The position numbers were made by a program, and so were the translations under genes. This document shows, in pieces, positions 10,761-23,588 of a stretch of 64,000 nt of DNA. The stretch spans positions 20,734 through 84,733 of the forward strand of contig VXCM01005681.1 of the NCBI GenBank assembly GCA_014773175.1. Reading direction: 5' to 3'. Below the pieces are notes generated by a model. The model saw nothing but the letters and a program-made list of their open reading frames with translations, made no database searches and was not told the DNA's origin. The stretch comes from Lucifuga dentata. Lineage: Eukaryota > Chordata > Actinopteri > Ophidiiformes > Bythitidae. How positions within the stretch are numbered: position 1 is the stretch's first letter; each line of letters starts with the position of its first letter.

Positions 10761-11113
10761 GTTACGGTTACATAGCCTGAGTTCTTTCTTGTGGAGTGGA
10801 TGCTAGAAGTTTTATGGTTTTAATACATCAGTGGTTTATTTACAATAAAAGAAACAGAACAAGGATGCAATGTCAATGTTCTTTTTTAAAAAAAGGAATT
10901 TTATTGCAGATTTGTCTTTACTAATATACTAACTTTTCCACCTCAGTAAAGCATAATTTTGTTTTGTGATATCTCTATTTCTACTCAGTTGTGTGGAAAT
11001 TCTAAATGCACATAAAACGGATGAAAAAAACCTACTTATTGTACTGTATATTCATTGTAAAAGTTGATTTTACTACCTTTGCCAAAAAGCTTTTATTTTC
11101 AGTCCTTTTGGTT

Positions 11114-11144
<31 letters not shown>

Positions 11145-12434
11145 GTTTTAGCAGAACGAACTTGGTGGAACTAAAGAAGTAAATGTGTTAGACATGCTTT
11201 ATGGCACAATGGCTTAAAAATTAGACATTATTATTTACTGTAACTCACCATCTTGTGACAGTCACATTTGGTTTTAATCTACATACCAAATGTCTTCTTA
11301 ATATCACAAGGATGAACTGAACTGCTACATATACACCAAATAATAGAAATAAACTACTGACCAACAACCACAATTCTTTTTAAAAACCATTGATTACATG
11401 TGGAAAAGCAATATCCCCAGTGTCCATCCAGCTCTTTTCTCATTCGACTAGTCTTCCTCTTACTGTCCCGATCCACCAGTGAGAATTAACTGCTGTCCTG
11501 TGGCGTCCAGAGGCAGCTAAAAGAACAAGCGTGGCTGACCATTCTTCCTCAGCTCTTTGGCAGCATCCACTCAGAGCTGCTGAAAGTCCTAAAGCAAGTG
11601 TGCCTTTCCCCAATCCATGAGCTCCAACTTAATCCTGTTTGGCCCCGTTTACCAGGATTGAAGTGGAGAGGCCTCTCTGAATCCCCCACCCCCNACCCCC
11701 ATTTAAAAACATTCACCGGACCATATCTGTGCGCCCTCATCCAGGACAACTTCTATTACTTACAAATTACAGGCTCGGTAATCCAGTTACCTGCTCAGGC
11801 TCCGGTTCTTCTAGAAATCGACGGACTTTCCAGGGGAAGGAGCTTCAGCCAAGGGCAAACCACAGCTAAGTCCACAAGCTACATCAACATGTTACAAAAT
11901 GGGACACAAAATAATTTTTAACTATCTGAAGTCACAATAACCAGATATTCTCACTTGCTTTGAATCATTAGTGACATGTAAGTCAACATAATAGTGCTGA
12001 GTCCGACCTTTTAATGGTTATTTAAGACTTTACACCTTGTAGAAATACAGCTATTATCTCTACATTTAAGTTCTAATAAAGTTCTGCTTTATATAACATA
12101 GCATTTTATGTGACACAAAGAAAAAGTTGTTTTAGGAATTTAAAAGAAATTTGATAAAGTCAAAAATGTAGGATAAACAAATTTAGGTGGTTAAAAACAT
12201 GCCAAGCTCACTACTATACAAAGTAAAAATGCCTAAATATTTACATAATATCTACATGCACAACAGACTCATTTGCCCTTAAATCTCAAACTTTAAAGTC
12301 TAAAATATCACCTAACTGACAATATTTTGGGGAAGACTGCTTAATAAAAAAAACCTTAAATGGCCCTTAAATTTCTCATTAAGAGCAGAGGAGGAGCATA
12401 AGCAACATTTAGTGCTTTGCCACAATACAGTCAG
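10761..12434. other. AT-rich single-copy sequence, possible minus-strand 3' UTR-like region
   Basis: Contains poly-T at 11116-11144 and N 11694 inside a C-rich run. On the minus strand AATAAA-type signals occur near 10841-10850 and 10898-10905. The block about 11400-11900 is less AT-rich. No protein frame is recognisable, so a transcript end is only a possibility. Confidence 0.3.
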
Positions 12435-12924
12435 TTAAAGGACCATACTGGTGGTTTTTCATGTTTGAATCCAATAAATGCTAAACACATCCACATAAAC
12501 TTTTTTAAAAGAAAAATGCTGGGGCAGTAAATTTTCAAATTACTTTCCTACCTTCCAGGCAGCCATTGGTTTCAGTTTATTCCAATATTCTATAAAAATC
12601 AACATGCAGAGACTTCAAACGTGTTTGACGTCGGTAATCCACCATAGCAAACAACACACTTATTATTTTTGTTGAAGTTACTTAATTTAACTGATCCTAG
12701 ACCGAGATACACAGTAGAAAATGTATGTCTCCACCAGGGAATATAGTCCCAGGAGAGAAGACTGCTTTCACAAGAGAAATGAAAATGACTTTGATTTTGA
12801 AATATTAGAAGATTGGGCAAAATAACATGAAAACTAAATACATGCTTTGGAAAATGGTTGGCAGTAGCATAACGGGTATGCAGGTAGAATTTATTTATTT
12901 TTTAAGTCTGGTATGGTCCTCTAA
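12435..12924 (+). mobile_element. TTAA MITE, subfamily 2, copy 1
   Basis: 490-bp copy starting TTAAAGGACCATACTGGTGG and ending GGTATGGTCCTCTAA, where the final TTAA has decayed to CTAA. The body has the subfamily-2 block ATATAGTCCCAGGAGAGAAG and CTACCTTCCAGGCAGCCATT. The left inverted repeat is diverged. Confidence 0.82.
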
Positions 12925-15676
12925 AGCTGAAATTGATTTGTTTGGTCTGTGAAGTTACTTATTCAACCGGACAGGGCCACAAACGTTGTGCAGCAAAGAT
13001 CATGGGTGAGATTATTTTGCAAGGACAACAAATATTTTCCTAACACTTCCAGCGCTTTGCTAAATCCACACCGCAGACTGTGACCACACACCCTGCTCCT
13101 CTCCTCTCACACACATCCAGGAGCAGAAAAATGTCGAACCACCATCCATCCTTCCCTCCAAACTCAGATTCGGTGCTGATCCTGCAGCACAATACCTGGA
13201 AGCTGCATTGTTTTCTCAGTAAACAAACTGTGAATCAACAGAGAGGAGGCAGACAGCTCGGCTTAGTGAGAGCAGCTAGCCACGCCCTCTTCCTGAAGAA
13301 ACAACTTTTATCCTCATATACACTCCATGAGTACACACTTGGAGAGAAAAATGCATGATTCCTACAGGCACAGTCTTATTCACACACATCATCATAACAG
13401 CACACACACACACGTACGGTACAGATTTATATTTTCACCATGCACAAACTTAGTCATCTTCTAGTAAGTTTCTAGAAAGTTTTGTGCTGTTTTCTTTTCA
13501 ACATGCAACTGTTGTGGATTGATCTGTGTGTTGGTGGAGAGAAAGACGCGATGGTGGAGTTTTTCCAGCCTCTGGAGTCTGAAGTCAATTTTAACATGTT
13601 GTTTGCTGATTTTTGGAGACTTTTTTTTTTTTTTTTTTTTTAATTTTATACAATCTTATAGAATAAAGTAGAAAATTGACAACTTTTTAATGATTTAGTT
13701 TAGATTATTTTGCTAAATTCTTTTAGATCAGTGGTAACCAACTAGCAGACTACAGTCTGGATCTGGAACCAGAGAGGCTTTTATCCAGACCGTTGAGCAT
13801 TTCTTGTGATGCTAATAGTAATTTATATTCTAAGGATAGGAGAATGTTCAGCAGGCACAGCATGGACAGCTCAGTGGGCTCTATGGGTCCTCTGGCTGAA
13901 GCCTCTTGTCCAATCATGTTAAGACTCACCGTGCCTGAAAATTAGCTGAGTAGACGCACTAGCAGTCAAATGTGCAACAAAGTTGCCAAATGACTTAAAG
14001 ATCAGAAAAGTTGACCAGGAAAAGTGAGAACTGAAGGATGACTGGACGTATAAATATGCTTTCATTCTTCCAGCAGCAAACGCTACAAGACCTGTGTTTG
14101 ATCTGTTCCCAGTCTGTGGCATCATAAAAAATGACAACATTAATGCCGTTATGATACAGAACATTAAAAAATTCTAAGAAACCTACCCACAACAGTCTGA
14201 GAAAAAGAAAAATAAGAAAAATAAAGGAAGTCAGAGCCCAGAACTTTATTTTTAAGATAAAATTTTAGGTTATACTTGTAACTAAGAAAAGCACTTTAGT
14301 GGAAAACGTTGAATAAAATTTTGAAGTTTACATTTATATTTTTTCCATAAAGCCTACTGAATCATAGTTATGTGTAACATCTCATGGTTACAGGTTACAG
14401 AGAATCCAGAGGGTTACGCTAAAACAAGAGCTAAATCTTTATTCAATAAGTGATGCATCTTTTGGCCGTATTGCACTCTGGACTGTTTCCTGCTCCTGCT
14501 GGTATAGAAACTTGATTTTGCATCTTTTCTATAGCGAATGTGTCTTTCTATGATGCTTTTTGATCCATAGCAGCTGGCACCAGCTCAACTTTTATGAAGG
14601 TGAGAATAAAGCCTTGCCCACTGCAGCTTCTACTAACTCTGCATCCACTAAGTGGTAACTCTCACTAAATCTCAGTGGTGTGAGCGTTCTCTTGTGGATC
14701 CGAGCCAGTTGGCGCAGCTTTTGAGGAGCTGTGTGATATATGAGACTTGGGTAAGTGCAGAGGTGTGGAGATCTCAGGACACATGGACCTGTTAGGTTGC
14801 CAGAGCAACCTGCAGGTGAGTGGGGATTAGGTTAAGCCGACTCTCAGTCATTTACAGTTCATCATGGAGCGGCTGTTCCTGCCAGCATCTCAGCAGAGAG
14901 GTCAGATCTGAGGAATTTCACATGGTCCTGGTTTTATTGTTGCTTATATGCACATAAACATAAAATACAACATACACTAAAAGGTGTAGAAGCTCTTGTG
15001 ATTTTCACATAGAATCAGTGTTTCCAGTCATGTCAAACTAGTTTTGTTTCATATGTATGTATAAAATGATTCTACTATGTCTGTTAGTATTTTGCACCTA
15101 CAGGTTTAAAATAATTTGCAAGAAGCTGTAAAAAATTAAGACATTTAAAATTGTCCAGCATGAGTTATAGATGATTCTAAATTCATGTAGAGAAGCTGTA
15201 TGTGGTTCCAGAGATTATTAGGAAATTCTAGATTATTCCCTGATGCTCTAGAAACTGATGCTGAATATTTACAAAGCAGAGATTAAATCTCACAGTGGAA
15301 ACTTTGATGAAAAATCACTAGAATAGTGTTATTTATCATTTAAAAACTTTTTTTCCCCCTCAAATATTTGAAATACTAAATAAAATATCTTAAAATACAT
15401 TTTTGGTGTTTGTTTCGCATAATTAAAAAAAAAACACTATTATTGAATAAAATAGCAAGAACTACTTAAATGACAAGTGAAGCTAAACTTTGAGCGGTAG
15501 GTATGTGCAATCATAATGTATGTATAATCATGTATAATCATGCATGTTGCACACACATACACACATAACAGTATATACTGTAAATATACACATTAAAGGG
15601 GGCACAAACACATTTCTGTGATCTTGTTTTCATTTATTTTCATCTTTTGAAGCTGTTGCAATGCTTCAATGTGCAC

Positions 15677-15679
<3 letters not shown>
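12925..15679. other. Long single-copy region
   Basis: Holds poly-T at 13620-13641 and a fragment near 13731-13790 (CAGTGGTAACCAACTAGCAG) faintly like a hAT terminus. Otherwise no recognised gene, RNA or repeat. Small frames on both strands lack domain similarity. Confidence 0.45.

Positions 15680-15712
<33 letters not shown>
15680..15712 (+). repeat. (CA)n microsatellite
   Basis: Uninterrupted CA run followed by GAGAGA. Confidence 0.95.
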
Positions 15713-15715
<3 letters not shown>

Positions 15716-16269
15716 AGATCCACTTCTGCTCTCCATTGCTGCGTGCACCAAACTGAAAACAAGCCGTCGTAGGTACTGTGTTTTTTTTCTCTTTATTTGT
15801 TTTTAGTTGAAGCAGATTGTCATTGCTATATTTACTGTAAACTGTGATAAACGGCATCTTCTTGCAGAAGGAAATAAATTGTTTGCGTACATTATGTCAC
15901 AAAAGTCTGTCCTTTTCTTGGTGAAATTGTTTTTTTCTGATCTGTCTGTTCTCTCTCTCTCTCACACACACATACATACACCTATCTCTGTGTCCTCTCC
16001 AGTTTACCTCCTCGCCTTCAGACCTGGAGGGCAGCAGCATCGTAAGTAGCTAGCTAATTAGCTAATAACCTGCTAATCAAATTGGCAGCCGCACAGTCGC
16101 ATCCATTAGCATCAGAAACTGTCGTCAGAGTCGCTGAGGCCTGCAGGCTCAACCTTCAGCCAAACACACACACGTCTCATCCAGCATTACACCTTCAGCT
16201 GATAACAAGACCTCCTGTCTGAAATCATACGTCCCTTTAAATGCCTCCCTTTATAAACGAGCCAGCGCA
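15713..16269. other. Single-copy region with candidate conserved noncoding element
   Basis: Contains (CT)n/(CA)n at 15951-15980. The part about 16038-16150 carries clustered homeodomain-type sites (CTAGCTAATTAGCTAATAAC, then GCTAATCAAATTGG) and looks like a developmental enhancer core. Conservation is not testable here. Confidence 0.3.
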
Positions 16270-16289
16270 GACACACACACACACACACN

Positions 16290-16322
<33 letters not shown>

Positions 16323-16494
16323 CACACACACACACGCACACATGCACACACACACAGCCTTTTCTGTCCTTTTAAGAGTGCAGAGCTCTCCTCGCCTCCC
16401 CAATTAGGCCTCTAATTTGGCTAATGGAGCATTAATGGAGAAAGAGGCTGCTGAAGACCCAAGCTCAGCACAAAGCTCACACACGCACACACAC

Positions 16495-16532
<38 letters not shown>

Positions 16533-16833
16533 NCACACACACACACGCATGCACGCACATGTACCGAAACCCCACCACCCCCAACCCAATACGATACACA
16601 CACAGATTAGATTTCACTAACAATAGTATCAGAATGCCCCTCTCTGGAGATGGCAACACACATACACACACAAACACACACACAAACAGAAGTGCCTGGC
16701 ATCTTTTCACTAGGTTCCCACACACACACACACACACACAACCTTGTGCGCAAACACAAAATGTAAAAACATATTATAGTTACAGAAACAAATTTAGCTG
16801 AAAATCTTTGTGACCCATTCAGAGAGACTTTAG

Positions 16834-16868
<35 letters not shown>

Positions 16869-17000
16869 ACACACACATGCGTACACACATGCAGAAACAC
16901 ATGCACTAACACCATGTGCGCTCATGAAGAGATGTGGACAGCATGTGAACTAGCCCTGTTGAGAGGAGGATCAACATGGCGCCATCACCCTGCTCCTTAT

Positions 17001-17032
<32 letters not shown>
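16270..17032 (+). repeat. Cluster of (CA)n microsatellites
   Basis: Five CA-rich tracts in 760 bp (about 16270-16356, 16475-16550, 16655-16740, 16836-16878, 17002-17032), two interrupted by single Ns (16289, 16533). A non-repetitive TAAT-rich block (GGCCTCTAATTTGGCTAATG) lies at about 16400-16460. Frames here are His-Thr or Val-Cys artefacts. Confidence 0.92.
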
Positions 17033-17035
<3 letters not shown>

Positions 17036-17618
17036 GGGGTAATGTACTGTATGTACATAGCATTAACATGTATGACCTGCTTAATGGGTTCTGCTTTGAC
17101 CTTATCTCTCGTGAAAACCTCACAGTTCCAGTTTTGGAGATTCTCAACTTTTTGCCTCAGTTACAGGATTTCCTTTCAAAAATATGTTGCGACCAGCTTC
17201 ACATTCCGTGTTTCTGTGTTCCTTAACAGCTGATATTTTGCCATTAGAAGTTTCTTCGTCTGGCGGTGATATACGCACGTTTCAGCAACATGAGCAGATA
17301 TTGCAGCAGCTGCGATAAGCTGCAGTGAACTCCTACATGATGCCTTGCTGGTTTGCGTTGGAGTTTCCAAAGCATGACGGCGCTGGCGACAGCCATATCT
17401 GACGCCCTGACCCTTTTCAAGTCAGCCGCTAGCACTTCAATCTCTCTTTCTCTGTTCACAAACACACACACATGCATATACACACACACACATCTTCCTC
17501 ACATTTTAGATAGAGTCACTGCTCCAGGCTCCAGGCCTTTGATAAGGGGACCCCCTGAAAAAGGAGGAGGGGTGCTGTGAGTGTTCATGGTGAGCAGGCT
17601 GAGAATAGGAAAGAAACC

Positions 17619-17660
<42 letters not shown>

Positions 17661-18322
17661 AGTCTTCCTAATCTCCAGCCTGGCTCCATAAACACTGCTG
17701 TGGCCCTGCAGCAGATCCTGAGCAGCCAGGCAGCCCCACGGCTCCAAGTCTGATTCATGCATCACACCACAACGCCAACGTCACCCGTCACTCGCCCACA
17801 CCAAGCAGAGATTACCTCTGGCCCCGTCTGATGATGTCATCAACCAGATTCTCTTTTGAAACAGTGGGGAAAAAGATGTAAAGTTGACTTGGTGACATGA
17901 GTCTCAGGGACATTTTGTCAACCGTAGGCCTTAAAAAATAATGCTGTCGCAGTCGTAAAAAGATGCAATGTTGTTTAAATCGGCACATTTGACACTAAAT
18001 TAATGGTTGTAATGTAATCGGTTGTTCATACTGCTGAACACACTGTGAATCAACACTAACTCTGCAGGTCTGTGCCTCTTTTATCTAATTTTATTTTTTT
18101 TCTGTCTAGCTCACGGATCGCATGGTTGACTCTCACAGCTCTCATCACTCTCATCAACCTCTCCATAAAACCATAAGCACCATCCGTAGCCATAATATCA
18201 AACAGTCACATGCTGATAAGTTAAGAGCTGATAACCTTGTGATACAGAACCAAATTAAAGAAGTTGCTGCTGAAGAAAGCTGAACATCTACCAAACTAAA
18301 ACTCTAAAAATATTCCCAGGAC
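17033..18322. other. Single-copy region with CA and GA microsatellites
   Basis: Contains (CA)n at about 17459-17493 and (GA)n at 17621-17659. The remainder is single-copy with no recognisable coding exon. Confidence 0.5.
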
Positions 18323-19415
18323 TTAAAGGATCAAACCTTGGACTGCTCATGTTGCTCTGTGTTCGTTAGATATCTAGATATGCAATTGTTGCTAACATTA
18401 TAACAAATTAGACATAATTAATAAACTCAACTTTGTTATGTTACTGCCAACCTATTCCCAAAACATACTACTGCAGCAGTAAATTTTAGAATTGTTTTTC
18501 CTATCTTCCACACTGCCATTGGTTTCAGTTCATTCCAAGACACTATAAAACTCAATTTTGCTTGAGTTACATAATTCATCACAGTGAACAAGATGTCTAT
18601 TATTACTATTCTTTTTTTTTTTATGCCAAAGTAACTTCATTTATCTCCAAAATGGAGCTACACAGAAGAAAATGTATGTTTCTGCCAGAGAACGTAGTCC
18701 CAGGAGGAGACGGCTTTTACAGAGAAATTAAAAGGACCAATCTTCTATGATTGTGTTAGCAATCATAGAATCATGGAGTTAGCAGGAAAACCATTGAATT
18801 GTAAGATGGGTGTATCACCTGAACAGCGGTGAAACTATGCAGATAATGCAGCTGTAAAGGGGCCTGCAGCAGTTTGGGGTCCGCACAGGTCCATCTTTAT
18901 CTCGCTCACTATCCACATTATAATATCGCGAGCAGCTTGAGCATTGACTCTACAGTATACACACAGCCACTGAACTTTAGTGTAAACAGTAAATATTTAT
19001 ATTACTCAATGAGCCTAGTCATCTGCTCCATGGTGTCACATATTTGATGTCATTCATTCACCAAATAAATACAATACTATAACATAAAACAGTTTTTAGT
19101 TTTACATATACAAGCATATAGTTTATTGACTCATACTTCTATGTTACATTTCTACATTAAGTTTAAGCATTTCTATTAATGTAGAAATGCTTAAACTTAA
19201 CGGTGTGTCGCTGCACTGCCGCTGATGACATGCAATGATGCACATTGCACAGCATTAAACATTGCACGCCGTTGATGATGCACAGTGCATTGTGTGCCGT
19301 TGATAATAGTTCGTAAGTTCATGTTGTTCATAAGTCGGATGTTCGTAAGTCAGGGACTGCCTGTATACATGTCATACTATTTCTTGGGCTCAAACTAAAC
19401 GGTATGGTCCTTTAA
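18323..19415 (+). mobile_element. TTAA MITE, subfamily 2, copy 2, carrying foreign DNA
   Basis: Left end TTAAAGGATCAAACC and right end CGGTATGGTCCTTTAA mark the element. The body matches subfamily 2 (GTAGTCCCAGGAGGAGACGG) up to about 18822. The segment about 18825-19363 is foreign and ends TAAGTCAGGGACTGCCTG then TA, the terminus of the Tigger-like element also seen at 51.8-52.1 kb. Two perfect hairpins occur inside, at 18743-18770 and 19157-19200. Confidence 0.75.
18825..19363 (+). mobile_element. Tigger/mariner-like insertion, right end clear
   Basis: The right end reads GTAAGTCAGGGACTGCCTG followed by TA. Shared features with the element at 51809-52131 include repeated TTCGTAAGT/TCATAAGTCGG units. 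The left boundary is inferred only from where similarity to the host MITE stops, so its exact position is uncertain. Confidence 0.5.
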
Positions 19416-20326
19416 CCCTGAAATCAAAACACCAAGCATACCAGGCTGCTTATGATAACTGCTGTGTCCTGTAATATCTCAAGATGCTGATGGTCTCAGT
19501 ACAAAGTGACAGCAGCGTTTGAATATGACACTTACTCATCTTATCTAAAATTACATTCTTTTTGAACATATTTTTGTCTGTACCGGATTGCCCATTCACA
19601 CGGAAACAAAAGATTACTTCCTTTTTTGTTTCGGCTCAGTTTAGATTGGTTCCCTCAGCAGTTGGAAAGTTTAAACTGGATTGTGATTGGTTGATATGGA
19701 GGAAAAAGGTCAGGTTGTGAGAGGTAGCGGCAGATAAGAGTTGGAGCCAGAGACAAATAAAGACTAAAAGTGTGTTAGCATTCCTTACATTGCTTGATAC
19801 CCCCCCACCCCACCATACACAGGCATTCCACTGATGTCTCAGAAAAAAAACACAGACAACTTTAACCGATTTGTTTTAAGCTGAATTTAAATCTGACATG
19901 TTCATGTGAGTTGCTAAAACATATTAAAAGCTCATTTTATAATATCTAAAACACCCGATCTGATGGGAAAACATGTATTCTTATCTTAATTTCCTGCACT
20001 CTGCTGATACAAGGTTTTAAGTTGACGGCAGTGACAGGTTATAGCTCAAAGACGTACAGCGGTATCGCAAATATGCACACAAAATCACAGATAAGTCTCT
20101 GTGTTTTGATCTGTGTATACACTCATGCACAATAACAAAACCTCTTATGGTGTGATACAAATGTAGGAGGAATGAAGTTATGTTGTGCACGTGCATGAAG
20201 TCCGTCTACAGTGAGGCCTGCTTGCTACTGGGACTAGTTAACTTAATTCAATATATAATATAAAATCATATTAGTATCATGTCATAATTATCAAGGCTGT
20301 GCTTCTTAGTTCACGTTTCAATGAAG
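19416..20326. other. Single-copy region, nothing recognised
   Basis: No repeat family or credible frame. A short C-rich run lies near 19800-19815. Confidence 0.5.
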
Positions 20327-20822
20327 TTAAAGGTGGTTTCACATGTTTAAGCCCAACACATACAATGTTATATTACTGACAACCATTTACCAAAACATAT
20401 TACTGTTGTGATAAATTTTAGATTTGTTTTTCCTACCTTCCAGAGTGCCATTGATTTCAGTTCATTCCAGTAGCTATTAAAATCAACTTGTAGAGACTTG
20501 AAATGTGCTTTAGATATGTAATCCATCACAGTGAACATGACATCTATTAAACTGTTTTGTCTAAGTAACTTTGCTTAACTAGTCCAACGTGGAGCTGCAT
20601 GGAAGAAAATGTACGTCTCCGCCAGAGAATATAGTCCCAGGAGAAGACGGCTTTTACTGAGAATTTAAACATAACTGCTTCTACAAATGGATGTACATGT
20701 TAGCAGGTGAAAAATTAAATTTTAAGGTTGATGTATCACCTGAACATTTGATTTTGAAAGATTAGGGGATTTGGCAAAATAACAGGAAATCTCAAATGCG
20801 GCTTTATTTTGGAAGTTGGTTT
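20327..20822 (+). mobile_element. TTAA MITE, subfamily 2, copy 3, right end lost
   Basis: Starts TTAAAGGTGGTTTCACATG and carries ATATAGTCCCAGGAGAAGAC. Similarity ends after GGAAGTTGGTTTTC, and the TGGTATGGTCCTTTAA terminus is missing, so the copy is truncated or strongly decayed on the right. Confidence 0.72.
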
Positions 20823-21925
20823 TCTAATTCTTGGTAGAGGTAGTGGCTCAAATGCAATGTTACATACTTTTTTCTAGAGATAGGCCATTTTCATGAAACA
20901 ACTATTGACTCCCATTCAGCCTTGCTCAAATGTGTAAAAAAAATTACAGACATGTACAACAAATAGCCTATGATTAAAGGACACTTAATTGCTCACTGCT
21001 CACTTAATTAGATCTTTGTCTCTTCTTGCCTGATTTGTAGAACCTTTCATTTCCACACGCTTCCCGTGGTTTGTTTTTGTGAGCTTTAAGAGCAACTTAA
21101 CAGCAAATCCATTTTTGTTTTTGAGTTCTTAAGTTATATGTCAGTTGATTCTGGTGCCAATCTGAAGTGTTCATTGTAAAGGCTGTGCTTTCCCTTTTCC
21201 CAGATCTTAAAGAAAGACCATCCATGATGCTACCGTTTACTCCACGCCCCTATGGTACACTTCTACGTCACTGTCGCTTCAATTTGGGCCACGTCATGCT
21301 CTATCAAGGCATTTAAAAACAGATATCAACACTCTCACGGTGTGGGAGGGTTTGGAGGTTGGCTGTTGAGTGGAACGGTGAGAGACTGATAAGTGTTTCA
21401 TGCAGTCACAACATGGGTCACAAATGTGTTTATCTCAGGTGTAGCAACACAGTGGATTCTACTCTTTGAGGCTCTGACAAGGAGTTGCTATTGGACAATT
21501 TGGGAATGAGAATGGATTGGTCTAGTGTGTGTTCCCCCCAGTGTTTGAACACATTTTTTTGTAATACCTGAATATCTAAAGAAGGCATACTCAAGCTAAA
21601 ACGAGGTATTAAGTTTCTCTTTAATACACCATTTCTCATTTTATAGTTCAGGGTAATCTTGTCCTTTCTCCTTGTGTTTGAATCCAGACACACAAAGTCT
21701 TCTCAAACCTCCCCACACCTTAGTGATCTAACACCATGCAGTTACATTTGAAAACCCACCATCCCTTTAAAGAGGACAACATAAGGTCTTTCGAGATACA
21801 AACCAAACTCTACACCCCTACTCTTCTTATTATGTGCCAGTTGTTTGTGTACTCCACCATTGCCTTTAGCTCATGGACTCAACATGTAAAAATCTGATTA
21901 TTCTGGGCCTCATCCTGTTTCTGCT
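20823..21925. other. Single-copy region, nothing recognised
   Basis: About 1.1 kb without a recognised repeat, RNA or protein signal. Confidence 0.5.
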
Positions 21926-22457
21926 GGAGCAGTAAATAATAGAATTGTTTTTCCTACCTTCCAGACTGCCATTAGTTTCAGTTCATTCCAGGACACTATT
22001 AAAATTAACTTGTAGAGACTTGAAACGCACAGCGAACGCTATGTCTATTAAGTTTTTGTCAAAGTAACTTTAACTGGTACATCGTGGAGCTGCACAGAAG
22101 ACAGTGTATGTCTACACCAGGAAATATAGTCCCAGGAGAAGACGGCTTTTACAGAGAATTAAAATGACTGTGCCTTTCACAATCTTGCATAAGTGTTCGA
22201 GGCAAAACATTGAATTTTAAGGTGTGTATCACCTGAACATTTGATTTTGAAAGATTAGGGGATTTGNGGCAAAACATTGAATTTTAAGGTGTGTATCACC
22301 TGAACATTTGATTTTGAAAGATTAGGGGATTTGTCGAAATAACAGGAAAACTAAATTACAGTTCTATGTTTTGGAAAGTGGTTGTCAGTAACTTAACATG
22401 CATGCAGATTGTAGTATTTATTGGGCTTAATCAAAATCAATGGTATGATCTATTATT
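21926..22457 (+). mobile_element. TTAA MITE, subfamily 2, copy 4, with assembly duplicate
   Basis: Body similarity runs from GCAGTAAATAATAGAATTG through ATATAGTCCCAGGAGAAGAC to TGGTATGATCTATTA, a decayed right end. The left terminus is not recognisable. The apparent internal repeat at 22201-22266 and 22268-22333 (66 bp, exact) flanks N 22267 and is an assembly artefact. Confidence 0.72.
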
Positions 22458-23348
22458 ACAGGAAAAATAACAGGTGAATTTTCAACATGATGCTGCGCTC
22501 ATCAACCCCAAATGTTAATAATAACTTGCTGGTCAAAACTGGGTAACTACTCAGCCTATGGAAAAGTACATACCTGTGTCCTGATCTGACCTCTGACCTG
22601 TGGAAAGATATGTAAATTAATGTGCAATATGCAGCATCAGTGTGCACTGGTACACTACACCTTAAACATAGACATAATCAGCACTTTAATTAGTGTTCTA
22701 AAGCAGAAAGTAAGGTGTATTTAATTTAAGGGATATTTGTGTAATGTGTGAGAAAATACCTGACAAGTAGAAAAACAACCAGTCAAAAAGCAGAAAGTTA
22801 CAGGAGCAGCTGAACTGGTGTCATAATCAAAATGGTTATTAAGCAGGTCACTTTTACTGCTGTGTTTAGGCAGGCTAAGACCTCAATTTGCCCCATATAA
22901 CAGGATGTTGGTCATTGGCACTTCCTGTTTGGGGCAGAGGTGACTCCACTATGTGGATCGCGATTGTCTCAACTTCCTGGTCTAGATGGATAAGAAACTG
23001 TCAGGTTCAGGACAAAAGCTCCCAAGTGGGAACTGCTAATAGCTCACGACACGCTATAGATATGGACCACTCTTTCTTCCTAAGTAAAACACCAGTCGTC
23101 AAACACAACAACCGGTCACCGTTAAAGATTGGCACGCAGCGATGTGTAAAACCTGTCACACTTTCACTCCTTCCTGTCATAAGGAAGTAGGATGCCGTTT
23201 ATTATGGCAGTCTGTTTTTCCTTTGCCAGCTTTAATGAGTAAAGAGTAAAGACTTCCTCTTCCTCAGGCCACCCAGCCTCCATTGTGCGTTTGAAGAATT
23301 ACAGTGTGTACATGATGAAGTAGTCCAGAAGAGATACTGGGCATAATT
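22458..23348. other. Single-copy region, nothing recognised
   Basis: A 100-codon frame at 22888-23190 has no recognisable domain and I do not call it a gene. Confidence 0.5.
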
Positions 23349-23505
23349 CATAAAACACAGCGCCAGAGTTAACATGTCAACAAGGGCAATTAGAGTCATG
23401 CAACCATGTTTCCTTATTCAGAAACGCCTGTTACCGGCCTCTTTTAACGTTTGCCTCCAAACAGGCAGGGCTACTGTATTTCCTTATTTCCTCCTGAGAC
23501 CCAGC
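23349..23505 (+). repeat. Dispersed repeat R2, copy 2
   Basis: Starts TTCATAAAACACAGCGCCAG, aligned with 7.09 and 51.15 kb, through CTTATTCAGAAACGCCTGTT. Confidence 0.6.
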
Positions 23506-23588
23506 CCATTCATTTATTTCCTCTGTGGTGGACATTGGTTTTTTTTGCATTTGTCCTTTCACTAATTTGAGTAAACCTAGTAATTCTT

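Noticed and set aside
11400..11900. Possible exon or 3' UTR on the minus strand
   Set aside because: Frames are interrupted, contain N 11694, and show no domain. Polyadenylation-like signals are frequent by chance in AT-rich DNA.
13731..13800. hAT-like terminus CAGTGGTAACCAACTAG
   Set aside because: A single short match without a partner end or target duplication.
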